A DNA stretch of 64,000 nucleotides from Carallia brachiata. Its lineage: Eukaryota > Streptophyta > Magnoliopsida > Malpighiales > Rhizophoraceae. Positions 12,801-24,157 of the stretch are shown piece after piece; position 1 is the first letter of the stretch, and every line of letters begins with the position of its first letter. A model generated the notes under the pieces. That model saw nothing but the letters and a program-made list of their open reading frames with translations, was not told the DNA's origin and did not search any database. Made by a program: the position numbers and the translations under genes. The stretch is taken from the NCBI GenBank assembly GCA_021464245.1, contig JADCRB010000066.1, forward strand, positions 5,442,935 through 5,506,934, read 5' to 3'.

Positions 12801-15800
12801 TTTGTTGTTGTTGTTGTCTCGCCATTTATACTTGAGTAGGCAAGGCCTATGCTTTGATATTGCCGTCTGACATTTTATGCTCATGCGGGTAAGGAGTATG
12901 CTCTGCTGTTGTTATCTCGCCTTCCATACTAAAGTGGGCAAGGAGTATACTTTTTTTGTTGCACTTTTCGCCTTTTATACTCGTGCGGGCAAGGAGTTTG
13001 GTTTTATTATTGTTATCATATTTCCTTTTATACTCGTGTAGGCAAGGAGTATGCTTTTTGTTGCACTTTTCACCTTTTATACTCGTGCGGGAAAGGAGTC
13101 TGGTCTTGTTGTTGTTGTCGTATAGCTTTTTATACTAGTGCAGGCAAGGAGTATACTTTCTTGTTGTACTTTTCGCCTTGTATGCTCTTGTGGGCAAGGA
13201 GTCTGATTTTGTTGTTGTTGCCGCCTCGCATTTATAGTCATGCAGGCAAGGAGTACACTCTGTGGTTGTCATCTCGCCTTTTATACACGGGCAGGCAGAG
13301 ACTATGTTCTTGTTGTTGATGTCGTCTAGCCTTTTATACTTGTACGACAAGGAGTCTAGTTTTGTTATTATTGACTTGCATTTTATACTCGTCAGGCCAA
13401 ATGCTTTGTTGTTGTCGTTTCACTTGTTATACTCATGCGGGCAAGGAATGTGCTTTGTTGCAAACATCTCGGCTTTTGTACTCTTGCCGGCAAGGAGTCT
13501 ACTTTTGTTGTTATTGCAGCCTCGCCATTTATACTCATGTAGGCTAATCTACTTGTTGCTTTTACCATCTCGTCTTTAATACTCGTGCGGGCATAGAATA
13601 CACTTTTGTTTTTACACTTTTCGCCTTTTACATTCTTACAGGCAAGGAGTATACTTTTGTTGTTGTTATCGTCTCACTTTTTATACTTGTGTAGGCTAGG
13701 AGTCTGCTTTGCCACTGTTGTCATCTCGCTTATATACTCGAGTGGGCACAGAGCATACTTTGGTTATTACACATTTTACCTTTTATCCTCTTGTGGGCAA
13801 GGAGTCTACTTTTATTGTTTTTGTCATCTAGCCTTTTATACTCATGCGGGCTAAGAGTCTGCTTTGTTGTTGTTGCTGTCTAGCCTTTTATACTCGTACA
13901 GGCAAGGTGTACACATTTGTTGTCGTACTTTTTGCCTTTTATACTCTTGCGGGCAAAGACTCTAGTTTTGTTGTTGTTGCTGTCTCACCTTTTATACTCG
14001 TGCGGGTTAGGAGTCTATTTTGCTATTAATACCGTCTCGTCCTTTATATTCGTGTGGACAAGCAGTATGATTTGTTGCTGCCATCCCACTTTTTATACTC
14101 TGGTAAGCGAGGAGTCTACCTTTATTGTTGTTGTCGTTTTGTCTTTTAAACTCGTACGGGCTAAGAGCCTACTTTGCTGTTAAAATCATCTTGAGTTTTG
14201 TACTCGTGCAGGCAAAGAGTCTGGCTTTGTTATTGTTGCTGTGTCACCTTTTATACTAGTGTGGGTTAGGAGTTTGCTTTGCTCTTGTTGTAGTCTTGCC
14301 ATTTATACTCGTTTGGGCAAGGAGTATACTTTTTTGATTGTGCTTTTTGCCTTTTATACTCTTGTGGGAAAGGTGTCTATTTTGTTCTTGGTGTTGTCTC
14401 GCCTATTACACTTGTGCAAGCAAGGAGTCTGGTTTTGTTGTTGTTGGTATCTTGCCTTTCATGCTCGTGCGTGTAAGCAGCATGCTTTGCTGTTACCGTT
14501 TTGTTTTTTGTACTAGTGTTGGCTGGGATTACATTTTTCTTGTTGTTCTCATCTCGCCTTTTATACTCGTAAGGGTAGGGAGTCAAGTTTTGTTGTTGTT
14601 GCCGATTCACCATTCATACTCATGTTGGCGAGCAGCATGTTTTATTGTTGCGTCTCGATTTTTATACTTGTGCTGGCAAAAAGTATGTAATGTTGTTGCC
14701 GACTCACCTTTTATACTCGTGCTAACAATCATCATGTTTTATTGTTGCGTCTCGGCTTTTATACTTGTGTGGGCAAAAAGTATGCAATGTTGTTGCCATC
14801 TCTTTATACTCTTGCGGGCAAGAGTCAGCTTTGGTTGTTATTGCCGCATCGCCATTTATACTCGTATAAGCACGGAGACTGGTTTTTGTTTGTTGCTGTC
14901 GTCTCGCCTTTTATACTCATGTGGCAAGGAGCAGGCTTTGTGTTGCCATCTTGCCTTTAATACTTGTGCCAACGAGGAGTATGCTTTGCTATTGTCATCT
15001 CAACCTTTTTATTCCTGCGAGAAAAGATGATGCTTTTGCTGTTATTTCTGTCTTACTTTTTATACTCGTATGGGCAAGGAGTTGTTTGGTTGTTGTTGTT
15101 ATCGTCGCCTTTTTACTCGCGAGGGCAAGGAGCATGCACTGGTTTTGTTGCTGCTACTGTCTCGCCTTTTATACTCGTGCAGGCAAGGTGTATGCTTTGT
15201 TTTTGCCCTCTTGCCTTTTTTAATCATGCGTGCTAGGAGTCTACTTTGTTGTTACTACCGACTCGCCATTTATACACGTGCGGGGAAGGAGTATAATTTT
15301 TTTTTAACTTTTTGCCTTTTATATTCTTGCGGGCAAGGACACTACTTTTGCTTTCGTTGTTGTCTCGCCTTTTATACTCTTGCGGGTAAGGAGTCTAGCT
15401 TTATTGTTGTTGTCGTGTCACCTTTTATACTTAGTGGGTGAGTAGTACACTCTTGTTCTTGTACTTGTTGCCTTTTATACTCTTCGGGCAACGAGTCTGG
15501 TATTGTTGTTGTTGCCATCTCGCTTTTTATAATCATGCGGGCAAGCAGCATGCTTTATTGTTGCCGAATTGCCTTTTATACTCCCACAAGCAAGGAGCAT
15601 GCTCCGCTATTCTCGACGAGCCTTTAACACTTGTGCGGGTAGGGAGTATGCTTTTGTTGTTATTGTCGCTTTGCCTTTTATACTCGTACGGACGAATAGT
15701 CTAGTTTTGTTGATGTTGTCGTCTCGTCTTTTACACTAATGGCAAGTCGCGCGCTTTGTTGCTACCGTCTCACCATTTTACTCGTGCGGGCAAGGAGTAT

Positions 15801-16380
15801 GCTTTGTTGTTGCTGTCTTGCCTTTTAAACTCTTATGGGCAAAGAGTCTACTTTTGTTGTTGTTGCCTTCTCTCCTTTTATAGCAAGGAGTATGTTTTTG
15901 TTGTTGTTGCCATCTCACCTTTTATACTTGTGTGGGCAAGGAGCATACTTTTGTTATTGTACTTTCACCATTTATACACATGTAGGTAATGAGTCTACTA
16001 TTGTTGTTGTTGCTGCCTCGCCTGCTATACTCATGCAGGCAAGGAGTCTGGTTTTGTTGTTGTTGCCATCTCACCTTTTATACTTAGGCAAGTGAGGAGT
16101 ATACTTTTGTTGTTGAACTTGTTGCCTTTTATACTCTTCCAGGCAAGAAGTCTGCTTTTGTTGTTCTTGCTGTCTTGCATTTTATACTTGAGAGATAAAA
16201 AGTTTACTTTTATTTATGTTTCCATCTAACCTTTTATACTCACGCGGGCAAGGAGTCTGTTTTTGTTGATGTCGTTGTCTCGCCTTTATAGTCGTGCAGG
16301 CAAACAGCATGCTTTGTTGTTGTCGTCTCCCCTTTTACACTTGTGCGGGCAAGGAGTATACTTTTGTTGTTGTTACTATC

Positions 16381-19300
16381 TCGCCTTTTATGCTCGTGCA
16401 AGCAAGGAGTTTACTTTTGTTGTTATCGTCGTCTCGCCTTCTATACTCGGGCTGGAGAGGAGTATACTTTTCTTGTTTTACTTGTTGCCTTTAATACTCT
16501 TGCGGGCAAGAAGTCTGTTTTTGTTGTTCTTGCCATCTCACGTTTTATACTCGTGCGGGCTAGGAGTCTGGTTTTGTCGATGTTGTCATCTTGCCTTTTA
16601 TACTTGTGCGGGCGAGGAGTATGCTTTTGTGGTCGTGCTTGTAGCTTTTTATCCTCTTGTGGGCAAAGAGTCTGCTTTTGTTGTTGTTGCCATCCTGTCT
16701 TTTATACTCATGCGGGCTAAGAGGTTGTTTTGCTGTTGTTACCATCTCGCCTTTTTATACTCGTTTGGGCAAGGTGTATACTTTGTTTTTGAACTTTTTG
16801 CCTTTTATATTCTTGCAGGCAAGGACACTACTTTTGCTATTGTTGCCATCCTGCCCTCTATGCTCGGGCGGTAGAGGAGTAAACTTTTGTTGTTGTAGTT
16901 GTCGCCTTTAATTCTCTTACGAGCAAGAAGTCTGCCTTTAATGCTCTTACGAGCAAGAAGTCTGCCTTTAATGCTTGGTTTTGTTGATGTTGTCGTCTTC
17001 CCTTTTACACTTGGGCGGGCGAGGAGTATACTTTTGTTGTCATGCTTGTCGCTTTTATACTCTTGCAAGCAAAGAGTCTGCTTTTGTTGTTGTTGTCGTC
17101 CTGCCTTTTATACTCATGTGGACTAAGAGTCTGCTTTGCTATTGTTGTCGTCTTGCCTTTTGTACTCGTGTGGGAAAGGAGTATACTTTTGTTATTGTAC
17201 TTTTTGCCTTTTATACTCCTACGGGGCAAGGAGTCTGCTTCTATTGTTGTTGTCTCACCTTTTATCCTCGTACGAGCAAGGAGTTTGGTTTTGTTGTTGT
17301 TACCATCTCACATTTTATAATCGTGCGGATAAGGAGTACACTTTGTCGTTGTCGTCCCGTCTCTTATATCCATGTAGGCTGGGAGTATGCTATTGTCGGT
17401 GTTGCCGTCTCACCTTTTATACTCGTACAAGAAAGAGTCTAGTTTTGTTATTGTTGTTGTCTCGCTTTTTATACTCTGGTAGGCGAGGGGCACGCTAATG
17501 TTGTCGAACTTGTCGCCGTACATACTCTTGCAGGTAAGGAGTTTGCTTTTCTTGCTGTTGCCGTCTCACCTTTTTTACTCGAACGGGCTAGGTGTCTGCT
17601 TTGTTATTATTGTCGCCCCACCTTTAATACTTGTGCAAGCAAGGAGCATGCTCTGTTGTTGTTGTCTTGCCTTTTATGATCGTGCATGCTAGGTGTCTGA
17701 TTTGCTGTTATTGTCGTCTCGCCATTTATACTCGTGTAGGGAAGGAGTATACTTTTGTTTTGAACTTGTTGCCGTTTATATTCTTGCAGGAAAGGACACT
17801 ACTTTTGCTATTATTGTCGTCTCACCTTTTATACTTGCGCAGGCAAGGAGTCTAGTTTTATTGTTGTTACGTCTCGCCCTTTATACTCAAGCAAGTGAGT
17901 AGTATATTTTTGTTATTGTACTTGCCACATTTTATACTCTTACGGGCAAGGAGTCTAGTTTTGTTGTTGTTGCCGTCCCATTTTTTATACTCATGCAGGC
18001 AAGCAGCATGCTTTGTTGTTTTTGTTGTCTCGCATTTTATACTCTAGCAGGCAAGGTGCCTAATTTTGTTGATGTTACCATCTCGCCTTTTGTACTCATG
18101 CAAGCCAGGAGTCTGTTTTTGTTGATGTTGTTGTCTGGCCTTTTATACTCATGCAATCAAGCAGCATGCTTTGTTGTTACCATCTCGCCTTTTACACTCG
18201 TGCGGGCAAAGAGTATGCTTTTGTTGTTTTTGCTATCTTGTCTTTTATACTCATGTGGGCAAGGAGTCTGGTTTTGTAGTCGTTGTTGTCTTTCCTTCTA
18301 TACTTGGGTAAGAGTGGACTATACTTTTGTTGTTGTACTTGTCACCTTTAATACTCTTGTGGGCAAGAAGTTTACCTTTGTTGTTTTTGCCGTCTAGTGT
18401 TTTACAGTCGTGTGGGCAAGGAGTTTGGTTTTATTGATGTTGTTGTCTCAACATTTACACTTGGACGGGCAAGGCGTGTACTTTGGTGGGCAAGCAGTAT
18501 GCTTGTCATCTTGTGTACTTGCCGTGCTTTATACTCCTGTGGGCAAAGAGTTTGCCTTTGTTGTTGTTGCCATGCCACCATTTATACTCATGCAGGCAAG
18601 AAGTATGCTTTGTTCTTGTCATCTCGCCGTTCATACTCGTGCGAGCAAGGAGTATGCCTTGCTATTGCCGTCTCCACTTTTATACTTGTGTGGACAACGA
18701 CTATGCTTTTGCTGTTCTTACCGTCTCGGCTTTTATACTCGTATGGATAAGGAATCTAGTTTTGTTGTTGTTGCCCTCTCGCCTTTTATACTTGTGTAGG
18801 CAACCAACATGCTTTGTTGTTGCCATCTCGCCTTTTATACCCACGCAGACAAGGAATATGTCTTGTTGTTGCTGTCTCTCGCCTTTATACTCCTGTAGGC
18901 AAGAAGTCCATCTTCTTGTTCTTGCTGTCTCGCCTTTATACTCATGCAGACTAGGAGTCTTCTTTGCTAATGTTGTCGTCTCACCTTTTATACTCGTGCA
19001 GGCAAGGATTAATTTTGTTCTTGTACTTTTTGCTTTTTATACATGAGCGAAAAAAGAGTCTACTTTTGTTGTTGTTGCTGTCTCGCCTTAAATACTCATG
19101 CGGGCAAGGAGTCTGGTTTTGTTGCTGTTGCCATCTTACCTTTTATACCCGGGCAAGCGAGGAATATACTTTTATTGTTGTACTTGTCACCTTTTATACT
19201 CTTTTGGGAAAAAAGTCTGCTTATGTTGTTCTTGTTGTCTCGCGTTTTATACTAGTTCTGGCAACGAGTCTGGTTTTGTTGATGTTGTCGTCTCACCTTT

Positions 19301-20545
19301 TATACTTTGGCTGTACGGAGTATAATTTTGTGGGCAAGGAGTATGCTTGTACTTGTGTACTGTGTTGCCTTTTATAGTCTTGTGGGCAAGGAGTCATGCT
19401 TTATTGTTTTGTCACCTCGCCCTTTTACACTCGTTCAGGCAAGTAGCATGCCTTGTTGTTGCTGTCCATTTTTTATAGTCATACAGGCAAGGAGTCTAGT
19501 TTGTTACTGTTGCGTCTAGCCTTCACACTCGTGGCGGGCAAAGAATGAGAAGTATGCTTTGTTGTAGCCTTCTCGCCTTGTTTACTCATGCAAGCTAAAA
19601 GTCTGCCTTGCTATTGTTGCCGTCTTGCCTTTTACACTCGTGCAGGTAAGGATTACTTTTGTTGTTGTACTTTCACCTTTTATACACTTTTAGGCAAACA
19701 ATCAACTTTTGTAGTCGTTGCTGTCTCACCTTTTATACTAGCGGGAAAAGAGTATGGTTTGTTGTTGTTGCTTCTAGCCTTTTATAAACCTAGCAGGTGA
19801 GGTGTAAAGTTTTATTTGTTGTATTTGTCCGCATTTTATACTCTTGCAGGCAATGTCCACTTTGTTGTCGTTTTCGTCTTGTCTTCTGTACTCGTGTGGG
19901 CAAGGAGTCTGGTTTTGTTGTTGTTGTCGTCTCACCTTTTATACTCGAGCGGTCGAGAAGTATACTTTTTTTGTTTTATACTTGTCGCCTTTTATATCCT
20001 TACATGCAAAAAAAGCCACTTTGGTTGTTTGTTGCTGTCTCACCTTTTATACTCATACAGGCTAGGAGTCTACTTTATTGTTGTGTTGTCTCACCTTTTA
20101 CATAGGTGTAGGCAAGGAGTAAGGGTATGCTTTGCTATCGTCGTATCGCCATTTATTACTCGTGCAGTCAAGGTATATCCATTTGTTAATGTTGCCGTCT
20201 TGCCTATTATACTCGTGTGGGCCAAGTGTCTGCTTTGCTATTGTTGTTGTCCCGCCTTTATACTTGAGCGAGCAATGAGCATACTTTTGTTGTTGTACTT
20301 TTCATCTTTTATACTTTTGCGAGCGGGAGCCTGCTTTTGTTGGTGTTTGTGTCTCGCCTTTTATACTCGTGAGGGCAAAGAGTCTGGTTTTGTTGTTGGT
20401 GACGTTTCACCTTTTATGCTCAGAGGGACGAGGAGCATACTTTTATTACCGTCCTTGTCGCCTTTTAAACTCTTACGTGCGAAATGTACACTTGTGTTGT
20501 TGTTGCTGTCCTACCTTTTATACACCTATAGGCTAGATGTTTGGT
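16381..20545 (+). repeat. Segmental duplication, copy 1 (partner 41,569-46,620)
   Basis: The order and private variants of successive monomers in this 4.2-kb block match those at 41,569-46,620 in the same orientation. Examples are the CTGGAGAGGAG monomer (16,450 versus 41,640), the TTGTCGATGTTGTC tract (16,575 versus 41,765) and the GCTAGATGTTTGG monomer at the far end (20,531 versus 46,610). This is much closer than random monomers resemble each other. Compared with the partner, this copy lacks about 884 bp at around 18,020 and carries a 30-bp microduplication at 16,914-16,973. Neither has coding meaning. Confidence 0.85.
16914..16973 (+). repeat. Two 30-bp truncated monomers
   Basis: Two identical 30-bp units, each starting CTCTTACGAGCAAGAAG, lie in tandem. 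They lack the TTG tract that every ordinary monomer has. The partner segment near 42,100-42,180 instead carries normal full-length monomers, so this is a local deletion plus duplication in copy 1. Confidence 0.8.
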
Positions 20546-20789
20546 AGACTTGTGCGGGTAAGGAGTAAACTTTTGTTATTGTACCTTTCACCTTTTATAC
20601 TGATGTCTGCAAAGAGTCAACTTTTGTTGTTGTTATTGTCTCATTCTTATACCCATGTGAGCAAGGAGTCTGATTTTGTTGTTGTTGTCATCTTGCCTTT
20701 TATTCTTGTGCAGATAAGGAGTATGCTTTGCCATTGCCATCTCACCTTTTATACTCATGCGGGCAAGGAGTAGGCTTTGCTATTGCCGT

Positions 20790-21440
20790 CTCGGCTTTTT
20801 TACTCGAGTGAGTAAAAAGTATGCTTTTGTTGTTCTTACAATCTCGCCTTTTGCATTCGTACGGGCAAGAAGTCTACATTTGTTATTTTTACTGTCTTGC
20901 CTTTTATACTCGTACAGGTGGGGAGCATACTTTGTTGTTGCTGTCTCGCTTTTTATACTCGTGCGGGCAAGGAATATACTTTTGTTGTTGAACACTTCGC
21001 CTTTAATACTCTTATGGCAAGGTGTCTGCTCTTGTTGTTGTTATTGTCTTGCCTTCTATACCCGTGTATGCAAGGAGCCTAGTTTTGTTGCTGTTGTCAT
21101 CTCGCCATTTATTCTTGTGTGGTTAAGGAGTATGCTTTGCTGTTGCCGCCTCGTCTTTTACTCGTGAGGGAAAGGAGTCTAGTTTTGTTCCTGTTGCCGA
21201 CAGGCCTTTTATGCTTGTAAAGGCAAGGAGTAAGCTTTGCTGTTGCCGTCTTACTTTTATACTTGCATGGGCAAGGAGTGTGCCTTTGTTGTTGTTTCTG
21301 TCTTGCCTTTTATGCTCTCGTGGGCACAAATTCTGCAGTTGTTGTTGTTGTTGTCTCACTTTTATGCTCGCACGGGCTTCGAGTATGCTTTGTTGTGCCT
21401 GTCTCCCCTTTTATATTCGTGACGACTAGGAGTAATGTTT
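20790..21440 (+). repeat. Segment shared with array 3 (59,215-59,850)
   Basis: The monomer order here reappears at 59,215-59,850. Shared features include a TTTACTCG/CTACTTG monomer followed by a TTATTTTTACTG-type tract, a CCATTTATTCTTGTGTGG monomer, and a monomer beginning TTATACTTGCATGGGC. This links the end of array 1 to the short array 3 upstream of chromovirus copy B. Divergence is visibly higher than in the 16.4/41.6-kb pair. Confidence 0.7.
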
Positions 21441-22543
21441 TGTTGTTGTACTTTTCCCTTTTATACCATTGTGAGCAAGGAGTCTGCTTTTGCTGTTGTT
21501 GCCGTCTCACCTCTTATCTTCATCCGGGCAAGGACTCTAGTTTTTGTTGTTGTGATTATCTACTTTCATACTCTTGTGGGCAAGGAGTCTGCTTTGTTGT
21601 TTTTGTTATCTAGCCTTTTAAACTCGCACGAACTACAAGTCTGTTTTGCTGATGTTACCATCTCGCCTTTATACTCATGCGGCAACGAGTAAACTTTTGT
21701 TGTTGTACTTTCACCTTTTATACTCTTGTTGGCAAAGAACCTGCTTTTGTTATTGTTACTATCTCGTCTTTTATACTCGTGCAAACATGCTTTGCTGTTG
21801 CCATCTCGCCGTTTTTACTAGTACGAGTAAAAAGTATGATTTTGCTTTTCTTACCATTTCCCCTTTTACTCGTATGGGGGAGAAGTTTGCATTTATTGTT
21901 TTTGCTGTCTCACCCTTTATATTCGTGCAGGTGAGGAGCATGCTTTGTTGTTGCTGTCTCACCTTTTATACTCGTATGGGCAAGCCCGATACTTTTCTTG
22001 TTGTACATTTTGCCTTTTATAGTCTTGCGGGCAAGGTATCTGCTCTTGTTGTTGTTGCTATCTCACGTTTTTACCCGTGCAGGCAAAGAGTCTGGTTTTG
22101 TTCTTGTTGCCTTCTCGCCTTTTATTCTCGTTCAGGTAAGGAATATACTTTGTTATTGCTATCTCGCCTTTTTACTGGTGCAGGCAAGGAGTCTAGTTTT
22201 ATTGTTGTTACCTACTCTCGCCTTTTATACCTGTGCGAGAATGAAATATGCTTTGTTATTGCCGTCTCGCCTTTTATACTCCTACGAGCGAGGAGCATGC
22301 TTTCGTTGTTGTTGTCGTCCTGCCTTTTATACTCATGTGGGCAAGGAGTCTGATTTTGTTGTTGTTCCCTTCTCGCTTTTTCTGCTTGTGCGGGTAAGGA
22401 GCATGCTTTGTTGTTGCCATCCTGCCTTTTATGCTCGTGCGTGTAAAGAGTATGCTTTATTGTTACCGTCTCGCCTTTTATGCTATTGTGGTGAAGGAAT
22501 ATGCTTTGTTGTTCCGATCTCACCTTTTATACTCGTGCGTGCT

Positions 22544-22866
22544 TGTTCCCTGATTTTGTCTAGCAAGTCACTCTGCACTTGAGTGAGGACAGCAACCGTC
22601 TCTTGCACTTGTTGACGACTTAGGGCATTTCCTACCTGATTTTGCCAGCCTGGCTTGTGTTCCCAAGTAAAATCGTACTTAGCCAAGAATTCCTGCCACT
22701 GCGCCTGGCGTGCAGAAAGCTTCTTCTGTGTCTAAAAAATGTGTTAGCCACATTGTCGGCCTGAACCACGAATCGGGTACCCAGCAAATACACCCTCCAA
22801 GTGCGAAGGCAATGCACCACTGCCAGCATCTCCTTTCTCATGGGCCGAGTACCGCTACTCAGCATC
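22544..22866 (-). pseudogene. Chromovirus copy C: RNase H fragment, minus strand
   Basis: On the minus strand this piece encodes the RNase H part of a Ty3/gypsy polyprotein: [33 protein letters not shown], then, after a frame break, the KYDFTWEHKPGWQNQVGNALSRQ stretch that leads towards integrase. The DNA corresponds to the plus-strand stretch near 50,800-51,120 of copy A. The catalytic-type Asp of ADN is present. The codon that is TAG in copies A and B is CAG here. The fragment is cut at both ends, at satellite DNA on the left (about 22,543) and on the right where the strand flips to plus near 22,866. It cannot be functional. Confidence 0.9.
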
Positions 22867-23269
22867 ATCGTGGGCTGGTTCCAAAGTATGACGGTCCCTT
22901 CACAGTGGTGAAGAAAGTTGGCAATGTTGCATACAGGTTGCAGCTCCAAGAAAGGTTGAAGGTGCATCCAACCTTCCACGTGAGTTTCTTGAAGCCCTTC
23001 CACGAGGAAGCAGGCGATGAGCCTCCAAGGAAACAAGCATGACGTGCTCCCCCTACAATTAGAACTGAGTTCCAGCGTGAAGTGGAGAGAATTCTAGACC
23101 ACCGAACGCAGGGACAAAGTAAGAAGAACAGGCGGGTTGAGTACTTGGTGAAGTGGAAGTATACCCTAGATAGTGAGGCGAGCTAGGAAAAAGATGTGAC
23201 TCTATGGCTGTTTGAGAAGGAGGTGGAAGAATACCTATCAACCTTACCAACGAGGATGTTGGCTTCAAC
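22867..23269 (+). pseudogene. Chromovirus copy C: integrase C-terminus and chromodomain, plus strand
   Basis: The plus strand encodes the GPY/F-type end of integrase (RGLVPKYDGPFTVVKKVG, then AYRLQLQERLKVHPTFHVSFLKPFHEE). It continues into a chromodomain with VERILDHRTQGQSKKNRRVEY and LVKWKY. Two nonsense codons break it: TGA at 23,040-23,042 where copy A has CGA, and TAG at 23,184-23,186 replacing a Trp codon. Both fit C-to-T or G-to-A changes. Chromodomains in this position define chromoviruses and are thought to steer integration to chromatin marks. The piece is followed by a G-rich polypurine tract (about 23,270-23,284) and the LTR, which is the normal order at a 3' end. Confidence 0.9.
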
Positions 23270-23284
23270 AGGTGGGGGGGGGTT
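23270..23284 (+). other. Polypurine tract of copy C
   Basis: A GGTGGGGGGGGG run followed by TT immediately precedes the TGTTAG start of the LTR. This is where plus-strand DNA synthesis is primed in LTR retrotransposons. The same feature in copy A is at 52,586-52,598. Confidence 0.7.
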
Positions 23285-24134
23285 TGTTAGCCGAATGAAC
23301 ACTTGGCATGCAGGAGGTGGGGCACACTTGCACCAATTCCTAGCATGCGACTTTGCAGTGGCTGGGCACTCCTTGAAGCAAGGTGAAAGCTGAGAGGGCC
23401 TACATGCAGGTTCTAGTGTGGACCAAGACTTGGGTTGGACAAAGGATGTTGGGCTCCATGTTAGTGGGCTCCATCAGATGGGCCATGGGCTTGGGCCAAG
23501 AGGCCCAAAACACAGGACTGGGTCTTGGCCAAGTCTACATGGCACTATGTGGCACTGGAAGGCACTGCGTGGCACCGAGTCTCCTATGACGTGTGGAACA
23601 TGGGGATGTGCAAGTGTGGCTCTATTCGGTTGGCCGAGCATCAGGATAATGCTCGTCAGATCGTGCATGGCAAAGGATCGTGGGTAGATAAGGCTTATCG
23701 AGATCAAGTGATGGATGATCGTGGGAGATAAGGCTTATCAGGATCAAGTCATGGATGAGATCGTGGGGAGATGAGGGTTATCAGCCATGATAGAGATCAT
23801 GGGGAGATAATGCTTATCTCCAAGACCTAGATAGCTGGGGGTGTCAGCTATGTATAGAACCTATGGGTTGTCATTTTTACTCAATGAAAGAGAAATAACT
23901 CAGAGAGAAAAAATGAAAAACTGTTGAGAGTTCATGTGATTGTTCCTTTGTATTACTTGAGTTAAGTAATAAAATGTTGGGAAAGGTTCCTGTATATGCT
24001 CTTGTGTCTCTTTTGAGTGTACAAGTTGTGTGCCTACTTATAAAGTTCCATTGTGCAATCCTTCTGTGTGTGCGGTTGGATGCGACTAAGTGTGGCTTAG
24101 TGCCATCACAAGGCGAAATTTTGGGTGAGAACCA
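23285..24134 (+). mobile_element. Chromovirus LTR (copy C), about 850 bp, TG...CA
   Basis: The LTR starts TGTTAGCC directly after a polypurine tract and appears to end ...GAGAACCA at 24,134. It contains a TATA-like element mutated to TATGTATA (23,849-23,856; TATATATA in copies A and B) and AATAAA at 23,968-23,973. Both are typical of the U3/R region. Length agrees with the copy A LTR (52,599 to about 53,460). The plus-strand frames inside it (for example 23,383-23,731) are not genes. It is followed by a candidate primer-binding site and then by unrelated minus-strand pol sequence, so the interior of this element has been replaced by rearrangement. Confidence 0.8.
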
Positions 24135-24135
24135 T

Positions 24136-24157
24136 TGGCAGGTGGTTCGGGTTTTGA
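24136..24157 (+). promoter_or_regulatory. Candidate primer-binding site after the LTR
   Basis: One base after the CA end of the LTR comes TGGCAGGTGGTTCGGG and a few more bases, before sequence switches to minus-strand pol. A PBS normally starts with TGG and is complementary to a tRNA 3' end. The complement reads CCCGAACCACCTGCCA, which has the right lengths for T-stem, acceptor strand, discriminator and CCA. I could not match it to a specific plant tRNA. It is not the initiator-Met PBS usual in plant chromoviruses, so chance filler at a breakpoint is possible. Confidence 0.3.

Larger units (their letters stand above)
3855..22543 (+). repeat. Degenerate minisatellite array 1 (49-53 bp monomers)
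   Basis: About 18.7 kb, on the order of 360 monomers, of one degenerate unit. In order, a monomer contains GTCTCGCCTTTTATACTCG, TGCGGGCAAGGAG, then TATG or TCTG, then CTTT(T)G and a (TTG)2-4 tract. Length classes differ mainly in the TTG tract: about 49 bp (GAGTATGCTTTG type), about 51 bp (GAGTATAC type followed by TTGTACTTTTCGCC) and about 53 bp (GAGTCTGGTTTTG type). The classes recur in preferred orders, so there is higher-order structure. CG sites are commonly TG or CA. All three plus frames are often open because the monomer has few stops, and the leucine/cysteine-rich reading frames are artefacts. The array begins after an LTR-like segment and ends abruptly in reversed chromovirus sequence. 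Confidence 0.95.

Noticed and set aside
3830..22540. Dozens of leucine- and cysteine-rich open frames in the satellite, the longest 366 codons
   Set aside because: They overlap in several phases, begin and end at random monomers, and all translate the same degenerate repeat. Monomer length is not a multiple of three, so no frame is maintained.
3855..22543. CRISPR-like repeat/spacer array
   Set aside because: There are no constant repeats with unique spacers. The whole monomer is repeated and degenerate, and the context is a plant nuclear genome.
23383..23731. Short plus-strand frames within LTR C, repeated at 52,697-53,061
   Set aside because: They lie in LTR U3 sequence and are not conserved as proteins between copies.
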